This document shows positions 9,028 to 20,809 of a stretch of 64,000 nt of DNA, piece after piece; position 1 is the first letter of the stretch; every line of letters starts with the position of its first letter. Origin of the DNA: JBEIHX01 sp040381075 (GTDB lineage Bacteria; Pseudomonadota; Alphaproteobacteria; Caulobacterales; Aquidulcibacteraceae); the NCBI GenBank assembly GCA_040381075.1, contig JBEIHX010000017.1, forward strand, positions 15,935-79,934, in the 5' to 3' direction. A program made the position numbers and the translations under genes. The notes below the pieces were generated by a model, which was not told the origin of the DNA, searched no databases, and worked only from the letters and a program-made list of their open reading frames with translations.

Positions 9028-10149
9028 ATGTTGGCCAGACGCGCAGACGGTGCGCGCGATTTGTCGCGGATCCGCAACTCAGCGTCCACCGCGCGCGTGT
9101 TGAACCTCGCCGACATCGCGCAGCGACCGCAGAACGCCAGCGCCGTGCAGGCTCAGCCGATGTTTCTCAACCGTAGGCTGAATCAGGCGATCATCCTGAA
9201 ACATGCCGTGCGGGCGGATGAGCGTGAACTGTTCCCACCCCCCCTGCGCACCGCAACGAAGGTCATCCTGCCATTCTCTGGAAGGGATCTTCATTTGGGC
9301 GGGGTCAGTTTTTTTGTCGAACAGAGGGGTGCAGATGCGCAGCTTGACAGTCTTGTGGGCGCCAATGCGGGGGAGTTCGTCAGCCTGCGCGACCGCGAGC
9401 TGCTCCTGCACCTGTCCGAACTCACCTGCTTCGATCCCTTTCTGCTGAGAGAGCGCACCCGCCGCGCGGGTCTGGAGATTGCAGCCTGCTACTTTAATGT
9501 CTCAGACGCTGATCTCATGCGCATGCACGTTTTCGTCACAAATGAAATCAGGCGCCTCGTGCTGATGGCGCTCGGCGGCAAGCAATCGGGGGCCGAGGCC
9601 GCCGCACTGCTGGCGCGCCGGCTTCTTCATGATCCAGAAGGGCCTGAACTCGCCCCCTTGCGGGAGACCTTGCGTCTGTCTCCTGAGGAGCAGAAGGACT
9701 GCCTGTTCGCCTGGAAAGGCTTTCTTTACTACAAATGGAAGCTCGCGCAGATGGCGCAGGCCATGGGCGCGCTGAAGGCTGGCCTCAGTCGCCTCAAATG
9801 CGCCGACAACGATCAGGCAGGTTTGGCGATGGTGCGCGCAAGCGCGGAGAGGATCAGGCGCTCGCTCGAGGCGGCCGACGTGCGCGTGAGATTGGCGGTC
9901 GGCGTCTATGATCGTGCGTTCCACGACCTCACCGCGCGCGGCGGCGTGCTGACCTTCCGCAGTTTCCTGCAGGAGGCCCCGGCGATATTTCTGCAGATCG
10001 GCGCGTTGGTCGGCGCGATGACGCACGTCTTGTCCGTGTGGGAGTATGAGTTTTCGGATCAACGCACGACCGCTCCGTTGATCGCCCGGGCGCTCGATAT
10101 CCTGGACGATATGGAAAGCGCTCTGGAAGCGACATCCACGCTTGCCTGA
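9028..10149 (+). CDS. Conserved-looking hypothetical protein
   Basis: A 373-residue soluble protein that I do not recognise. It has long helical stretches (for example DADLMRMHVFVTNEIRRLVLMAL and EEQKDCLFAWKGFLYYKWKLAQM) and a C-terminal helical segment with ALDILDDMESALEA. No signal peptide, transmembrane segment or enzyme motif is visible. It lies 38 nt after the DUF2336 gene and is probably in the same transcript. Codon usage and length support a real gene. A remote relation to DUF2336-type helical proteins is possible but not demonstrated. Confidence 0.65.
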   Translation: MLARRADGARDLSRIRNSASTARVLNLADIAQRPQNASAVQAQPMFLNRRLNQAIILKHAVRADERELFPPPLRTATKVILPFSGRDLHLGGVSFFVEQRGADAQLDSLVGANAGEFVSLRDRELLLHLSELTCFDPFLLRERTRRAGLEIAACYFNVSDADLMRMHVFVTNEIRRLVLMALGGKQSGAEAAALLARRLLHDPEGPELAPLRETLRLSPEEQKDCLFAWKGFLYYKWKLAQMAQAMGALKAGLSRLKCADNDQAGLAMVRASAERIRRSLEAADVRVRLAVGVYDRAFHDLTARGGVLTFRSFLQEAPAIFLQIGALVGAMTHVLSVWEYEFSDQRTTAPLIARALDILDDMESALEATSTLA

Positions 10150-10179
10150 CAGCCCCGCCCGCAGGCGGCGTGGACGGCC

Positions 10180-11226
10180 TCAGGCCGGATCGTTCAGATC
10201 ATATCTCATGATGCGTCCATGCATGCCATCCCGGTCGCGCTCCAGCGCGTACACGTCGCCCTGCGGACCAGGGGTGAGAACAGCCGCTATGGCCGCCAGA
10301 TCAGCCTGCCCCAGAACGACTTTTTCGATGTCGAGCGTCGGATCCAAATGGCCCGCATGGCGGGCTCCGATGATGACGCCAGTGACGCCGGGCTGATCAA
10401 GCACCCAGCGCGCGGCGACTGCGGCGATGCGCACCGCATGTCTGCGGGCGACCGCATCCAGCACCCGCATGAGCGCCTGGAAGGCGTCCCAGCCGCCATA
10501 CTCCTCGATGATGAGACGGTACTTGATCAGGCCGCGGTTGGTGAGCTCTGGTCCGGGATCCGGCGCGCCCAGCCAGCGTTCGGAAAAGAACCCCCCGGCA
10601 AGCGCGCCGTAGCACAGGAGGCGTGCGCCGTGTCGCGCCGCCATCTGCGTGAACGTCCCGGCTGGCCGACGATCCAGCAGTGAATACTGCACCTGCACGC
10701 TGGCGAGGGGCACACCTGCGGCCGCGAGCCCTGCAACATGAGCCGCATCGAAATTTGTCCCGCCAACAAGCTCGATCTTTCCGGCGTCCTGGAGGCTCTT
10801 GAGATGTCCGGCCGTCTCCAACAGCAGAGGTTGCGCATAGTCCCACCAATGGAACTGCACGAGGTCAAGCCTGTCTGCGCCAAGCCGCATCAGTGAACGA
10901 TAAATGATGCGCTCGACATCGCTGCGACCGATGCGGGACAATTGATTGAGATCCGGCACAAACTTCGTATGCACCTTGAGCTGCGCGAGCGCATCGCCGC
11001 CGCGCACATTCGCAAGATGGCGTCGGAACGCGCCGATCATTTCCTCCACGCCGGTATAGATGTCCGCGCAGTCAAGCGTTGTCACTCCGGCGTCAAAATA
11101 GGCCAGAAAGCCATCATTGAGCTGCGTGACGTCGACGGGGCCATGTCCGCCCGCAAGTTGCCAGCCGCCGCGAATGAGGCGCGAGATCTCGTACCCAGGC
11201 GCAAGAAGAACACGAGTTACGGACAT
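10180..11226 (-). CDS. Aldo/keto reductase
   Basis: A 348-residue TIM-barrel NAD(P)H-dependent oxidoreductase. The AKR catalytic tetrad is visible: Asp52 and Tyr57 in DCADIY, Lys88 in VHTKF and His126 in QFHWWDY. The C-terminal part has the cofactor-binding LDQPGVTGVIIGARH segment. An upstream in-frame ATG exists at 11247, but a good GGAGG ribosome site lies between the two and about 8 nt before the ATG at 11226, which favours the shorter start. The gene follows a TIGR04076-family gene almost without a gap, so the two are probably an operon. The substrate is unknown. Confidence 0.85.
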   Translation of the reverse strand: MSVTRVLLAPGYEISRLIRGGWQLAGGHGPVDVTQLNDGFLAYFDAGVTTLDCADIYTGVEEMIGAFRRHLANVRGGDALAQLKVHTKFVPDLNQLSRIGRSDVERIIYRSLMRLGADRLDLVQFHWWDYAQPLLLETAGHLKSLQDAGKIELVGGTNFDAAHVAGLAAAGVPLASVQVQYSLLDRRPAGTFTQMAARHGARLLCYGALAGGFFSERWLGAPDPGPELTNRGLIKYRLIIEEYGGWDAFQALMRVLDAVARRHAVRIAAVAARWVLDQPGVTGVIIGARHAGHLDPTLDIEKVVLGQADLAAIAAVLTPGPQGDVYALERDRDGMHGRIMRYDLNDPA

Positions 11227-11246
11227 TGGCGCCCCACCTCCAGGCA

Positions 11247-11591
11247 TCAGTCAGGCTTCGTGGTGGCCGTGGTGTCAGCGCGCCGGAACCGACGTTTTCC
11301 GAGCCGCGTGATGCGCAGGCGCGACGGACAGTTGGGATCCGGGCAGGCGACTTCGGCATCACTCTCCATCCAGTCATTCGGATCGCAGACGCGCTGCTTG
11401 GCGGCGAGCAGAGGCAAGACCGCCGCCAGCGAGTAGAGCGAAAAACCCTGATCCGGCGGCAGGTGGATCAATTCGCCGCGCACCTCGAACCAATCTCCCG
11501 GCTGGGCGGAGCACCACAGTTTTGCGCCCGGCGGCGCCACCACCTCGACCCGGAGGTCGTAAAGCTCGAAACTGTCATCGTCATCGGCCAT
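11247..11591 (-). CDS. TIGR04076-family protein
   Basis: A 114-residue protein beginning ELYDLRVEVV soon after the start, with a GDWFEVRGELIHLP middle, a YSLAAVLPLLAAKQR helix, a NDWM motif and a Cys-containing VACPDPNC near the end. This order is characteristic of the small TIGR04076 family of unknown function. The ATG at 11591 was chosen because the family begins near that point; an upstream ATG at 11678 would add an unlikely Arg-rich leader. It sits directly upstream of the aldo/keto reductase, suggesting a shared redox-related role, which is inference. Confidence 0.7.
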   Translation of the reverse strand: MADDDDSFELYDLRVEVVAPPGAKLWCSAQPGDWFEVRGELIHLPPDQGFSLYSLAAVLPLLAAKQRVCDPNDWMESDAEVACPDPNCPSRLRITRLGKRRFRRADTTATTKPD

Positions 11592-13180
11592 CTGCGGGCT
11601 TGTGAACCAAATACGCGCGACGCGCCAGCGGTGCTGCGCGCGACGCGCCCCGGCGCCGACGGGTGCGCCGCCCTGCATTGCCCCCCAAACCGATGACCCG
11701 GACGGACATCTTGGGCCCGGGATTTTGGGCCCGGGATCTTGGGCCCGGGATCTTGGGCCCGAGGTCTCCGGCCGAGTGGCGGCAGACGCCAGACGTCGTC
11801 CATCCTCAACCGATCCAGCGCTCCTGGCGCTGCAGGCGGCAGATCGTCATGGGACGCAACCCGGCAATGCTGTCCGGCGCGAGTCGCGTGGCGAACATCG
11901 ACCCGTCACACGCACGGCAAAACTCGCCGCCTCAGCCGTCAAGCGCACTCTGCTTCGCCTCGGCCTTCATCACAAAGATCTGGATCACGCGAACCGGGGC
12001 TGCGAGCGGCGCGAGCGCACGACCTGAAAAAGTTTGACGGCGGGCAGCCAGGTCAGGGCAGGCGCCGGCGCCCGCCGCGACGCGCACCAGCCGCGGCGAC
12101 CGCGGCCGGTGTCGGTCGGGTCACCTTTGCTGGCGCCCCAGTCGCCCGAACTGCGGTGACCTAAACTCCAGTGACCGGGAGCTCCAGGGGCTCAGATCCC
12201 AGCCGGGCGGGCTTTCATCCCGGGGATCATTTTCACAGGAGCAAGCCGCGCCCAGAGATGCCTGCGAACAGGCTGTCCGGTGATCACCATGCAGGGCGCG
12301 TCGCTGGCGTGCAGAAACCGCCACAGGACGCAGGTCATGGGCAAAATATCATGAGCGGTCCGTGCGCCAGACCTCAAGCTGCTCGGCGTCGAGTGTCGGG
12401 TCGCATCCGTCCGCGACGCTGACAGGCTCGTCGACCTTCCGTCGGATCCGGCGGTGTCTGCACCCATCTGCGATCTTCCGCAGTCCATAGATCGGACGGG
12501 CTTGCGGGCCTGGATCGAGGGCGCAACGCGCAGGCAGGACCCGCGGAGAAGCGCTGCTGACGCTGAGCCTTGATGACGCTGGATGCCCCCGGGGCAATTC
12601 CTGTGTCAGCGCCTGGCCTGAGCGATCAGCCGCCGAGATCGCACGCGCCCGGCGTGGGCAGCGCCAGACCAGGGGGCGCGGCGCATCCGGCGCGGCGCGA
12701 AGCTTCGAATGGATGTCAGGGGTGCTGGGGTGCGGCTGTTCTGCGGCGCCGCGGCGCTCAACAACCCGCGCCCTGCCCGTGTCATCGGGGGCGGTGTTCC
12801 TGCGACGAGAGAACGCCACTGCGTGCGACCCGACGGCTCCGTGCGACGATCCCGAAACTGGGAGATGACGCGCCATGACTTGCGGGCGCGCAGGGACCCG
12901 AGCGAGGCCTCGCCCGCGGGCGTCACTGCACTGCGTCACCCATATCCGGTGCAGGCCGGCGACAGGAACACGCCACGGCGCCTCCATAAGCGACCTGTGA
13001 CCCGGCGCGGGCCGGGCGGCGCATCGCCCAGTCCGTCTGACGGCGCCGGACCTGCGAACCGCGGCGCGCCCTCCGCAGGACCATCGGCCGGCGCAGCGGC
13101 GCCCCGGATTTGCCCCCGGGCGCAATTTCATCTAGGCAGCGCGCGTCCCGCAGGTCGCGGGGCGCGACGGCGGATGGTCC
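11592..13180. other. Long stretch with no supportable gene
   Basis: Nearly 1.6 kb without a frame that looks like protein on either strand. The longest open frame, minus strand 12349-13131, is Arg/Pro/Ser-rich with no domain and appears to be a composition effect. A 14-bp tandem repeat lies at 11710-11765. On the minus strand near 11800-12010 a short frame reads EFCRACDGSM after an in-frame stop and might be the trace of a decayed gene. No tRNA, rRNA or recognisable structured RNA was seen. Confidence 0.5.
11710..11765. repeat. 14-bp tandem repeat, 4 copies
   Basis: Four copies of CTTGGGCCCGGGAT with one or two substitutions. Each unit contains the palindrome GGGCCC, so the array can fold locally. 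It lies just upstream of the minus-strand TIGR04076 gene. Confidence 0.85.
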
Positions 13181-13792
13181 ATGGCGGTTCAATTTCATCG
13201 CGGCGATCTCGCCGCCGGCGTGTCGTTTCGAGGCAGCGTGGCCGTGGACACCGAAACCATGGGCCTGAACCTGATGCGCGACCATCTGTGCGTGGTCCAG
13301 GTGTCGGCGGGAGACGGCGTCGCGCATGTCGTGCAGCTTGAGCGCAGCTATGACTGCCCCCGGCTCAAGGCGCTGCTTGCAGACCCGGACGTCATGAAAA
13401 TCCTGCACTTCGCCCGTTTTGACATAGCCATGGTCAAGCGCCATCTGGGCGTCTCGATGGCCCCGGTCTATTGCACAAAGATCGCGTCGAAACTGACTCG
13501 CACCTACACCGACCGCCACGGCCTCAAGGACCTCCTCAAGGAGACCCTGGGGGTGGAAATCTCCAAGCAACAGCAAAGCTCAGACTGGGGCGCGGCGGTG
13601 CTGAGCGAGGCTCAGCTGAACTACGCCGCCTCGGACGTGCTGCACCTGCATGCGCTCAAATCCCACCTGGATGGCGTCCTCGACCGCGAAGGCCGCGCCG
13701 CGGTGGCGCAGGCCTGCTTCGACTTCCTCCCGGCGCGGGCGGATCTCGATCTCCTGGGCTACGGCGAAGACGACATTTTCGCGCACGCCTGA
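13181..13792 (+). CDS. Ribonuclease D-like 3'-5' exonuclease
   Basis: A 203-residue single-domain DEDD exonuclease. Motif I is AVDTETMGL (Asp23, Glu25), motif II lies around ILHFARFDIAMVKRHLG, and the third block is YAASDVLHLHAL with the Tyr and Asp of the DEDDy type. It has only the nuclease domain and lacks the HRDC domains of full-length RNase D (about 370 residues), as in the short RNase D-like proteins common in alphaproteobacteria. It probably trims RNA 3' ends. It stands alone between two stretches poor in genes. Start is ATGGCGGTTC at 13181. Confidence 0.85.
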   Translation: MAVQFHRGDLAAGVSFRGSVAVDTETMGLNLMRDHLCVVQVSAGDGVAHVVQLERSYDCPRLKALLADPDVMKILHFARFDIAMVKRHLGVSMAPVYCTKIASKLTRTYTDRHGLKDLLKETLGVEISKQQQSSDWGAAVLSEAQLNYAASDVLHLHALKSHLDGVLDREGRAAVAQACFDFLPARADLDLLGYGEDDIFAHA

Positions 13793-13907
13793 GACCGTTC
13801 TCCCCCGGCAGGTGTCACACACCGTCCCTGATCGCTTCGGGCGCGCAACGGCTTGGCGGGCGGTCCGGCTGCGCTGCAAGGTGCGCCCGGTCAGTCGGGA
13901 GCCCGCC

Positions 13908-14252
13908 ATGTCCGCATGCTGCCTTGTCGCAACCGCCGCACTGCTCGTGATGGGCGGCGAGCTTGCGCGCGAGCGTCCCAGCGCTCAGCCTGTCGCCCAG
14001 AACCCTGTGTCCATGCACCCGGCGCCCGCACGCCCTGACCACCTGCACCCTGCCGGCGCTTATGGCGCAGGGGCCGCGCATCCGAACTGCATATCGCTGC
14101 CCGAAAGCTTCTTCACCGGCCGCCTCTCGGGCGGGGTCGGCTACGGGCCCGCGCCGGGCTCCCACACACGCACGCGTATCTGGGTCATGAGGCGGGCGCC
14201 CGCAGGCGGCGCGGGCGGCCCCGATGGACGCGGCCCGCATCGGCGCAACTGA
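13908..14252 (+). CDS. Small hypothetical exported protein
   Basis: A possible 114-residue protein. The N-terminus (MSACCLVATAALLVMGG) looks like a short signal or anchor; the rest is Pro/Ala/His-rich with a GRLSGGVGYGP segment and an Arg-rich end. A GGGAG sequence sits 7 nt before the ATG. No family is recognised, and the opposite strand is also open over the same interval, so the call is tentative. Confidence 0.35.
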   Translation: MSACCLVATAALLVMGGELARERPSAQPVAQNPVSMHPAPARPDHLHPAGAYGAGAAHPNCISLPESFFTGRLSGGVGYGPAPGSHTRTRIWVMRRAPAGGAGGPDGRGPHRRN

Positions 14253-14306
14253 CGCCTGCGCGACCATGGCGGATGCAGATGCCACGTGACCAAGGCGACC
14301 GCGCGG

Positions 14307-17009
<2,703 letters not shown>

Positions 17010-17128
17010 GTTGCGGCGATCCCTTTGGTTCGCCGGCCCTTTCTGGGGGGCGCGGCCTGCGGTTTGAGGTGCGCCGGCTGCATAGCGGGCTTCGCGCTTC
17101 GGCACAACGCCGCCGCTCCCGCCCATGG

Positions 17129-18721
17129 TTACGGCCCCAGCAGACGCTCCAGAACCGCCAGATGGTCCGCCTCGGCGGCGGGCTTGTCCCAGCGAATCCG
17201 GTGGATGCGCGGAAATCGCATCGCCACGCCGGATTTGTGGCGCGCCGAGCGATTCAGCCCCTCGAAGGCGATCTCCAGCACCAGGCCGAAATCCGCCCCC
17301 GCGCGCACCGCGCGCACCGGCCCGAAGCGCTCGACCGTGTGTTCGCGCACGAACCGGTCCAGCGCCTTGAGCTCTTCATCCGTGAAGCCGGAATAGGCCT
17401 TGCCGACGGGCGCAAGCTCCAGGCCCGCCGCGCCCTCGCGCCATGCGCCGAAGGTGAAATCAGAGTAGAAGCTCGACCGCCTGCCATGACCGCGCTGGGC
17501 GTACATCAGCACGCAGTCGGCCAGGAATGGATCGCGCTTCCACTTGAACCACGGCCCCTTCGGCCTGCCTGCCTCATAAACGCTGTCCCAGCGCTTCAGC
17601 ATGACGCCTTCGACAGCGGGGTCCGGCGGCGCGCTGCGCAGGCGCTGCAGCTCGTCCCAATCGGCGAAGGCCACGAGCGGCGACAGATCGATGCGCGGCG
17701 AACCGGCGGCGGCAAGATAGGCCGCCAGACGCGCACGTCGCTCCCGAAACGCCAGGGCGCGCAGATCCGCGCCAGCCTCGGCAAGCAGATCATAGGCCCG
17801 GATATGACCGGGAAATTTCTCCATCAGTCTTGCGTCGACCTGCTTGCGGTTCAGCCGCTGCTGCAGATCGGCGAAAGCAGCCGCCCGCCCGTCCCGCAGG
17901 ACAAGCAATTCCCCATCGACCACCGCGTCCGGGCCGAGCGCTGCAGCCACGTCGGGAAACGCAGCCGTGATATCTTCGCCCGCCCGCGTGTAAAGCCGCC
18001 GCTGCGATCCGGCGCTGACCGCCTGAACCCGGACGCCATCCCACTTCCACTCCGCGCCAAAGGCGTCGGGCCGCAGCGCGACAAGATCCGCCTCATCAAG
18101 CGGTTGGGCCAGCATGACCGGGCGGAAGCCTGCGCCATCGCGCGCCTCCGGTCGCGGCCCCCGCCCCTCCAGCCAGGCAAAGAGCGCCAGATAAGGCGGA
18201 CTGAGCCCATGCCAGATCTCCTCAACGGCGCTGACCTCCGCGCCGGCGAGATCCGCCGCCGCCTGTTTGGCCAGGCGCGCCGAGACGCCAATCCGCAAGC
18301 CGCCGGTGACCAGTTTCAGGAGCGCCCAGCGCCCGGTTGCATCAAGTCCATCAAGCCAGCGCTCCAGGCGCTCGCCAGCCTTGGCCCTGGGGCCATCCGA
18401 GAGACCTTCGACAACTTCCGTCAGGCTCGGGGCCCGATTGACGCCGTGACGCTGCGGCCAGATCAGCGCGACCGTCTCAGCCAGGTCGCCGACATAGTCG
18501 TAGGACAGCGCGAACAGCTCTGGGTCGGTGCGCTCGGCGGCGAGCGAGCGGATGAGCGCAGGCTTGGCCGCGGGGAGGTCCAGCTCCCCCGTCAACGCAG
18601 CAAGGGCGTACCCGCGTTCCGGATCCGGCGCCGCGCGCAGGTAGTCGCTGACCAGGCGCAGCTTCATGCTGCGCTGAGGGGTCAACACCAGGCGGTCGAG
18701 AAGCGCGGCGAAGGCCTGCAT
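17129..18721 (-). CDS. ATP-dependent DNA ligase
   Basis: A 530-residue ligase of the bacterial LigB/LigC (TIGR04120-like) type. The adenylation motif KWDGVRVQ has its nucleophilic lysine at about residue 226. Further nucleotidyltransferase motifs are VVDGELLVL, VEGVMLKRWDSVYEAG and WFKWKRD. An N-terminal helical DNA-binding domain (about 1-200) and a C-terminal OB domain complete it. Such ligases are commonly found with an Lhr-type helicase and an MPP exonuclease in a repair cluster; none is visible here. The next gene downstream is acnA and upstream is nudC, 8 nt away. Confidence 0.93.
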   Translation of the reverse strand: MQAFAALLDRLVLTPQRSMKLRLVSDYLRAAPDPERGYALAALTGELDLPAAKPALIRSLAAERTDPELFALSYDYVGDLAETVALIWPQRHGVNRAPSLTEVVEGLSDGPRAKAGERLERWLDGLDATGRWALLKLVTGGLRIGVSARLAKQAAADLAGAEVSAVEEIWHGLSPPYLALFAWLEGRGPRPEARDGAGFRPVMLAQPLDEADLVALRPDAFGAEWKWDGVRVQAVSAGSQRRLYTRAGEDITAAFPDVAAALGPDAVVDGELLVLRDGRAAAFADLQQRLNRKQVDARLMEKFPGHIRAYDLLAEAGADLRALAFRERRARLAAYLAAAGSPRIDLSPLVAFADWDELQRLRSAPPDPAVEGVMLKRWDSVYEAGRPKGPWFKWKRDPFLADCVLMYAQRGHGRRSSFYSDFTFGAWREGAAGLELAPVGKAYSGFTDEELKALDRFVREHTVERFGPVRAVRAGADFGLVLEIAFEGLNRSARHKSGVAMRFPRIHRIRWDKPAAEADHLAVLERLLGP

Positions 18722-18729
18722 GGGTCAGG

Positions 18730-19656
18730 TCAGCGACCCTCCACCCAGGCTCTCAGGATCTGGTGCGCGATCGCCATGCGGGGCGGCGAGACGATCTCGG
18801 GATGACGCCCGTCCAGCACCTCCGCCGCCTCGGTTCTGGTCAGCCAACGGACCTCGTCGATCTCATCGCCATCAGGATCGACATCGAGGCTGTCGGTCTC
18901 AGCCAGAAGGCCGAACATCAGGGAGGAAGGATAGGGCCACGGCTGCGCAAACAGGTAGCGCACATTGCAGACGCTGACGCGCACGCCCGCTTCTTCCTGA
19001 AGTTCGCGCACGCAGGCCTCCTCCACCGTCTCGCCCGGCTCCACGAAGCCTGCAAGGGCGGAGTAAAATCGCGCAGGCCATGCCTTCTGGCGGCCAAGCA
19101 GACACCTGTCGCCATGCGTCGCCAGCATGATGGCGACCGGGTCTGTGCGTGGAAAATGCTCTGCGCCGCAGGCGGCGCACCGGCGCTTCCAGCCCGCATC
19201 GGCCAGCGTAGCCGCCCCCCCGCAGGCCGCGCAGTGCCCATGCCGGCGATGCCAGTCCAGCACCGACTTTGCAGACGCCAGAATCGAGGCCTCCTCCGCG
19301 CTCAGATCAAGCGCAGCGGCGCGCAGTTCCTCGAATGCGCCCAGGCCCTCAATCGGCGAGCCCTCGAGCTCAAAGCGCTCGTCAAGATCGAGCGCGAAAT
19401 GGGGTTCGCCCCGGGCAAGGCCGAGAAAGGCCCAGGCGCGCCCGGGCGGGGCCAGCGCAAAGGCCGCCGGACCGAGCCAGACAACCTCCTTGGGCCCGCG
19501 GCGCGGTCCGGCGAGCAACGGCTGATTGGCCCTGAAGAGGACGACGCGCGCAGACGGATCGGTCTTCGCTGCCGCAATGAACGCGTCGTCGGCCCGCCGC
19601 TGAGACGCGCGGTCGAGGGGGTTGCCGGCAAATGTGTTCGGATTGACGAGGCCCAT
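18730..19656 (-). CDS. nudC: NAD(+)/NADH diphosphatase
   Basis: A 308-residue Nudix hydrolase of the NudC type. It has the zinc ribbon (CAACGG and CAACG), the Nudix box running from GFVEPGETVEEA to RELQEEAGVRV, and downstream the AQPWPYPSSLM motif that distinguishes NADH pyrophosphatases, equivalent to SQPWPFPxS. The predicted role is cleavage of NAD(H) or removal of NAD caps from RNA. It is followed by the DNA ligase gene 8 nt away and preceded by the DUF1993 gene by 2 nt, so the three are likely one transcript. Confidence 0.95.
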   Translation of the reverse strand: MGLVNPNTFAGNPLDRASQRRADDAFIAAAKTDPSARVVLFRANQPLLAGPRRGPKEVVWLGPAAFALAPPGRAWAFLGLARGEPHFALDLDERFELEGSPIEGLGAFEELRAAALDLSAEEASILASAKSVLDWHRRHGHCAACGGAATLADAGWKRRCAACGAEHFPRTDPVAIMLATHGDRCLLGRQKAWPARFYSALAGFVEPGETVEEACVRELQEEAGVRVSVCNVRYLFAQPWPYPSSLMFGLLAETDSLDVDPDGDEIDEVRWLTRTEAAEVLDGRHPEIVSPPRMAIAHQILRAWVEGR

Positions 19657-19658
19657 CC

Positions 19659-20165
19659 TCAGCCGCGACCGAAGAAGTCGCCCTTGCCAAGCGGCACGCC
19701 GTTGTGACGCAGGATGGCGTAGGCCATCGAAAGGTGGAAAAAGAAGTTCGGCGCGGCAAAGTTCGCGTAATAGGCTGCGCCCGGCATCTGCATCTCCCCA
19801 CTGGGCAGTTTGAGCGTGATGATCCGCGCGCCGCCCTCCTCCACAGCATCGGCCGCCTGCGCGGCAACCACTGCGCGCGCCTTTGCGATGCGCGCCTGCA
19901 GATCGGCGAAGGTCTGTTCATCATCAGGGTGACTTGGCGCCTCCACGCCGGCGAGCCGGCACATCGTGGTCTTTGCGAAGTCACACGCCACCTGAACCTG
20001 CTTCGTCAGATGAAACATATCCGGGGCGAGACGCGCTTTCAGGAGCGCCTCCGGATCGATATTCCTGGCGGCGGCGTGCGCCTCGGCCTTGCGCAGCACA
20101 TGCGCAAGGGAATCCAGAAAACTCAGAAATGTCGGCGCGGCCAGGCCATACAAGCTGACGGTCAT
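19659..20165 (-). CDS. DUF1993 family protein
   Basis: A 168-residue protein of the DUF1993 family, a DinB-like four-helix fold. Typical features are the N-terminal LYGLAAPTFLSFLDSLAHVL, the MFHLTKQVQVACDFAK helix and the C-terminal NFFFHLSMAYAILRHNGVPLGKGDF, which contains the conserved histidines. Function is unknown in the family. The ATG at 20165 starts the family domain and has an AAGGAG-like sequence upstream. It lies 2 nt before nudC and probably leads that operon. Confidence 0.85.
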   Translation of the reverse strand: MTVSLYGLAAPTFLSFLDSLAHVLRKAEAHAAARNIDPEALLKARLAPDMFHLTKQVQVACDFAKTTMCRLAGVEAPSHPDDEQTFADLQARIAKARAVVAAQAADAVEEGGARIITLKLPSGEMQMPGAAYYANFAAPNFFFHLSMAYAILRHNGVPLGKGDFFGRG

Positions 20166-20413
20166 CGCTGTCTCCTTCGGTCGGGCTGAGCTACGCCGCC
20201 TTGCCTCCAGCTGCAAGCGCAAGCCTGCGCAGCCGCATCGGGCGGGCGCGCTTGCCGCGCCCGAGCGGCGTAGGCATGATCCCTGCGCGTGTGCGCGCAG
20301 GCCATGGCGCCACGTCTTGGCGGCAGGCCCTGGCAGCAGGCCCTGGCCGAATGGGGTCTGGCCGCCCAGGCAGGCGTCGCGGGCAAGCCGCGCAGGCAGG
20401 CGGAGAGACGTTC

Positions 20414-20767
20414 ATGACAGGCGAAGCGTACGACGTCCTCGCACGGTTCTGGGCGATCCAGGACGCGCGCGATTACACAGCGCTCGTCGACCTCTTCGCC
20501 GACGATGCGGTGCTGGAGGATCCAGTCTACGGAACCTTCCACGGCCGCGCGGCCATCAACGGCTTCATGACCCGGATGAACGCAGAGATGACGAGGCGCG
20601 GCGTGACGTTTGACCTTCTGGAACTCGTTGGCGACCATGCAACCGCCTGGGCGCAGTGGGTCGCGCGAACGCCGGCGGGCGACCGGCGCGGCTGCGGCGT
20701 CTACAAGGTGCGCGCCGGCCGGATTACCTATTATCGCGACTTCATGGACCCGCCGGCGACACGATGA
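20414..20767 (+). CDS. SnoaL-like/NTF2-fold protein
   Basis: A 117-residue protein with the NTF2-like cone fold: an N-terminal helix (YDVLARFWAIQDARDYTALVDLF), a DDAVLEDPVYGTFHGRAAI turn typical of SnoaL-like proteins, and C-terminal strands ending in RITYYRDFMDP. No enzyme can be assigned; members include isomerases and hydrolases of small ligands. GGAGAG lies 6 nt before the ATG, which sets the start. It is convergent with purA. Confidence 0.8.
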   Translation: MTGEAYDVLARFWAIQDARDYTALVDLFADDAVLEDPVYGTFHGRAAINGFMTRMNAEMTRRGVTFDLLELVGDHATAWAQWVARTPAGDRRGCGVYKVRAGRITYYRDFMDPPATR

Positions 20768-20809
20768 GCCGCCTCCGGCGCCGGTCGGCAGGCCGCCATC
20801 ACCCCGCCG

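Noticed and set aside
12349..13131. Minus-strand open frame of 260 codons
   Set aside because: Arg/Ala/Pro/Ser-rich, without hydrophobic core or motif, and lacking a ribosome site; judged non-coding.
13815..14285. Minus-strand 156-codon frame opposite the small exported protein
   Set aside because: Ala/Arg/Gly-rich with no motif; the plus-strand frame has a signal-like N-terminus and ribosome site and is somewhat more credible.
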